Below, in pieces: positions 5,232-6,242 of a stretch of 6,242 nt of DNA. A program made the position numbers and the translations under genes. The first letter of the stretch is position 1. Each line of letters starts with the position of its first letter. The notes below the pieces were generated by a model, which did not search any database, was not told where the DNA came from, and saw only the letters and a program-made list of their open reading frames with translations. Source of the stretch: an uncultured Collinsella sp. (lineage in GTDB: Bacteria; Actinomycetota; Coriobacteriia; Coriobacteriales; Coriobacteriaceae). The DNA is taken from positions 1 through 6,242 of the forward strand of contig CABUZF010000073.1 in the NCBI GenBank assembly GCA_902495985.1. The letters are read 5' to 3'.

Positions 5232-5269
5232 GAGCGGGGGCGGACGTTTCGATACGTCCGCCCCCGCTC
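5232..5269. terminator. Bidirectional terminator between convergent genes
   Basis: A perfect 16-bp inverted repeat (5232-5247 with 5254-5269) and a 6-nt loop lie between two converging genes. The stem is very GC-rich. T-runs are weak on both sides: TGCTTT after it on the + strand, ATTCTTC on the - strand. Position and perfection argue for a terminator shared by both genes. Confidence 0.8.
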
Positions 5270-5304
5270 TGCTTTAGCCAGGCTGTTATGGATGGGTGCG
5301 ACGA

Positions 5305-6242
5305 TTACTCGTCGTGCTTCTCCTCGCGGCGTGCAGCAGCGCGTGCGTCGTGGATGCCCTTGATCGCGGCATGGCGAGCCGTTCGGGCATCATGGATGGC
5401 GTCGCGAGCCTCGGCGGTCGTCGCCTTGGCAGAGCGCAACTTGGCGGCCAGATCGGGGTTGGTTTCGGCGACCGCGGTAATCGCGGGGCCGTCGAGCTCC
5501 TCTTGCGTGGGCTCGGCCAAAAAGTCGATAGCATACTGGGCGGCCACCATGGAGCCCTTTGCCAGCACGGTCTCGTCAATCTTGTAAAAGCAGGAATGCT
5601 GGGCGTACGTGGCGCCAATCTTGGGGTTGCGCGTACCTACAAAGGCGAGCACGCCCGGTACGCGGCGCAGGTACTCCGAAAAATCCTCGCCCGAAAGCGT
5701 GCCACGGTAATGGCCTTGACCGGTGGGGCCCAAGCACTTGATTACGGCCTGACGGCAGCGCTCGCTCGAGGCGGCGTCGTTTTCGACCTTGTAGTTGGCG
5801 ATGGTGTAGTCGGTGAGCTCTGCCTCGGCGCCCAAGGCGGCCGCGGTATGCTCCACGATGCGGCGCATAAGCTCCGGCATTTCTTCGTGGGTCGAATCGC
5901 CGTAGGTGCGCACCGTGCCGGCGAGGTAGGCCGTGCCGGCGATAACGTTGCGTGCGGTGCCGCCGTGCAGCTCGCCGACGGTGATGACAGCCGGCTCATA
6001 GGGGCTGATCTCGCGCGAGACGATGGTCTGCAGGGCGTTGACGATCTCGGCGGCAACCATGACGGCGTCGTGGCCGCGCTGGGGCATGGCGCCGTGGCAC
6101 GAGGTGCCGCGGACGTCGATGCGGAACCAGTCGGTATTGGCCATGCGCGGTCCGGGCTCGCAGCTCACGGTGCCGGCGTCGACCTCACTCCAGATGTGCG
6201 CGGCGTAGGCGCCATCGACGCCGTCGAGCACACCCGTGCCGA
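5305..6242 (-). CDS. M20D-family metallopeptidase/amidohydrolase (partial, N-terminus outside window)
   Basis: This is a zinc- or manganese-type amidohydrolase related to N-acyl-amino-acid, hippurate and IAA-amino-acid hydrolases, cleaving an amide bond to release an amino acid; the substrate here is unknown. The frame is open to the window end, so the GTG at 6231 is an internal Val (GVLDGVDG) and not a start. About 312 C-terminal residues are visible. Counting that Val as 1: AAHIW (10-14) with the metal-binding His of the GLHV motif; the dimerisation-domain motif GTSCHGAMPQRGHDA (42-56); ARNVIAGTAYLAGTVRT (93-109); GEDFSEYL (181-188); and QHSCFYKIDE (211-220) with the C-terminal metal-ligand His. 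The upstream metal ligands (Cys-x-His, Glu-Glu) lie outside. The canonical fold ends near 240 (AIDFLAEP). Residues 241-308 are an extra Ala/Arg/His-rich tail. It is transcribed toward the zinc-ribbon gene. Confidence 0.93.
   Translation of the reverse strand, partial: GTGVLDGVDGAYAAHIWSEVDAGTVSCEPGPRMANTDWFRIDVRGTSCHGAMPQRGHDAVMVAAEIVNALQTIVSREISPYEPAVITVGELHGGTARNVIAGTAYLAGTVRTYGDSTHEEMPELMRRIVEHTAAALGAEAELTDYTIANYKVENDAASSERCRQAVIKCLGPTGQGHYRGTLSGEDFSEYLRRVPGVLAFVGTRNPKIGATYAQHSCFYKIDETVLAKGSMVAAQYAIDFLAEPTQEELDGPAITAVAETNPDLAAKLRSAKATTAEARDAIHDARTARHAAIKGIHDARAAARREEKHDE

Overview
This GC-rich window (roughly 60% GC by eye) reads as a chromosomal segment from a high-GC Gram-positive bacterium. 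The best guess is a gut actinobacterium of the Coriobacteriia, Collinsella-like. This rests on codon use, strong AGGAGG-type ribosome binding sites, an Asp23/AmaP/DUF2273 cell-envelope stress cluster, and general resemblance of the proteins. No rRNA or other taxonomic marker is present, so the assignment is an inference. I see no phage genes, transposase, CRISPR array, tRNA or rRNA.

Layout on the + strand: (1) yebC (37-843), a YebC/PmpR/TACO1-family protein with an extra loop of about 16-20 residues, ends in a hairpin terminator (913-954). (2) A three-gene operon follows: amaP (1010-1555), a DUF2273 small membrane protein (1548-1925, overlapping amaP by 8 bp) and an Asp23/Gls24 protein (1970-2485), closed by a strong hairpin (2541-2580). 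(3) A YitT-family membrane protein with a C-terminal DUF2179 domain (2694-3716) has its own likely promoter. (4) A zinc-ribbon multi-pass membrane protein resembling DUF4013 proteins (start placed at 3866, end 5173) has a long Pro/Ala/Glu tail. On the - strand, an M20D metallopeptidase/amidohydrolase (5305 to beyond 6242, N-terminus outside the window) converges on it. A perfect 16-bp inverted repeat (5232-5269) separates the two.

How the parts work together: AmaP and Asp23 are known partners. In Staphylococcus aureus AmaP anchors cytoplasmic Asp23 to the membrane, and DUF2273 proteins are usual companions, so 1010-2485 is probably one envelope-associated scaffold unit. The two following genes also encode integral membrane proteins but have separate leaders, and no functional link to the operon can be shown from sequence.

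Most of the window is ordinary chromosome. The main points for a second look are lineage-type extensions on conserved proteins (acidic N-tail on Asp23, hydrophilic N-tail on DUF2273, Ala/Arg/His-rich C-tail on the M20D enzyme, Pro/Glu tail on the zinc-ribbon protein) and short intergenic segments that look like repeat remnants. I found no convincing evidence for an entirely new system. No gene-free stretch exceeds 300 bases; the longest is 2486-2693.
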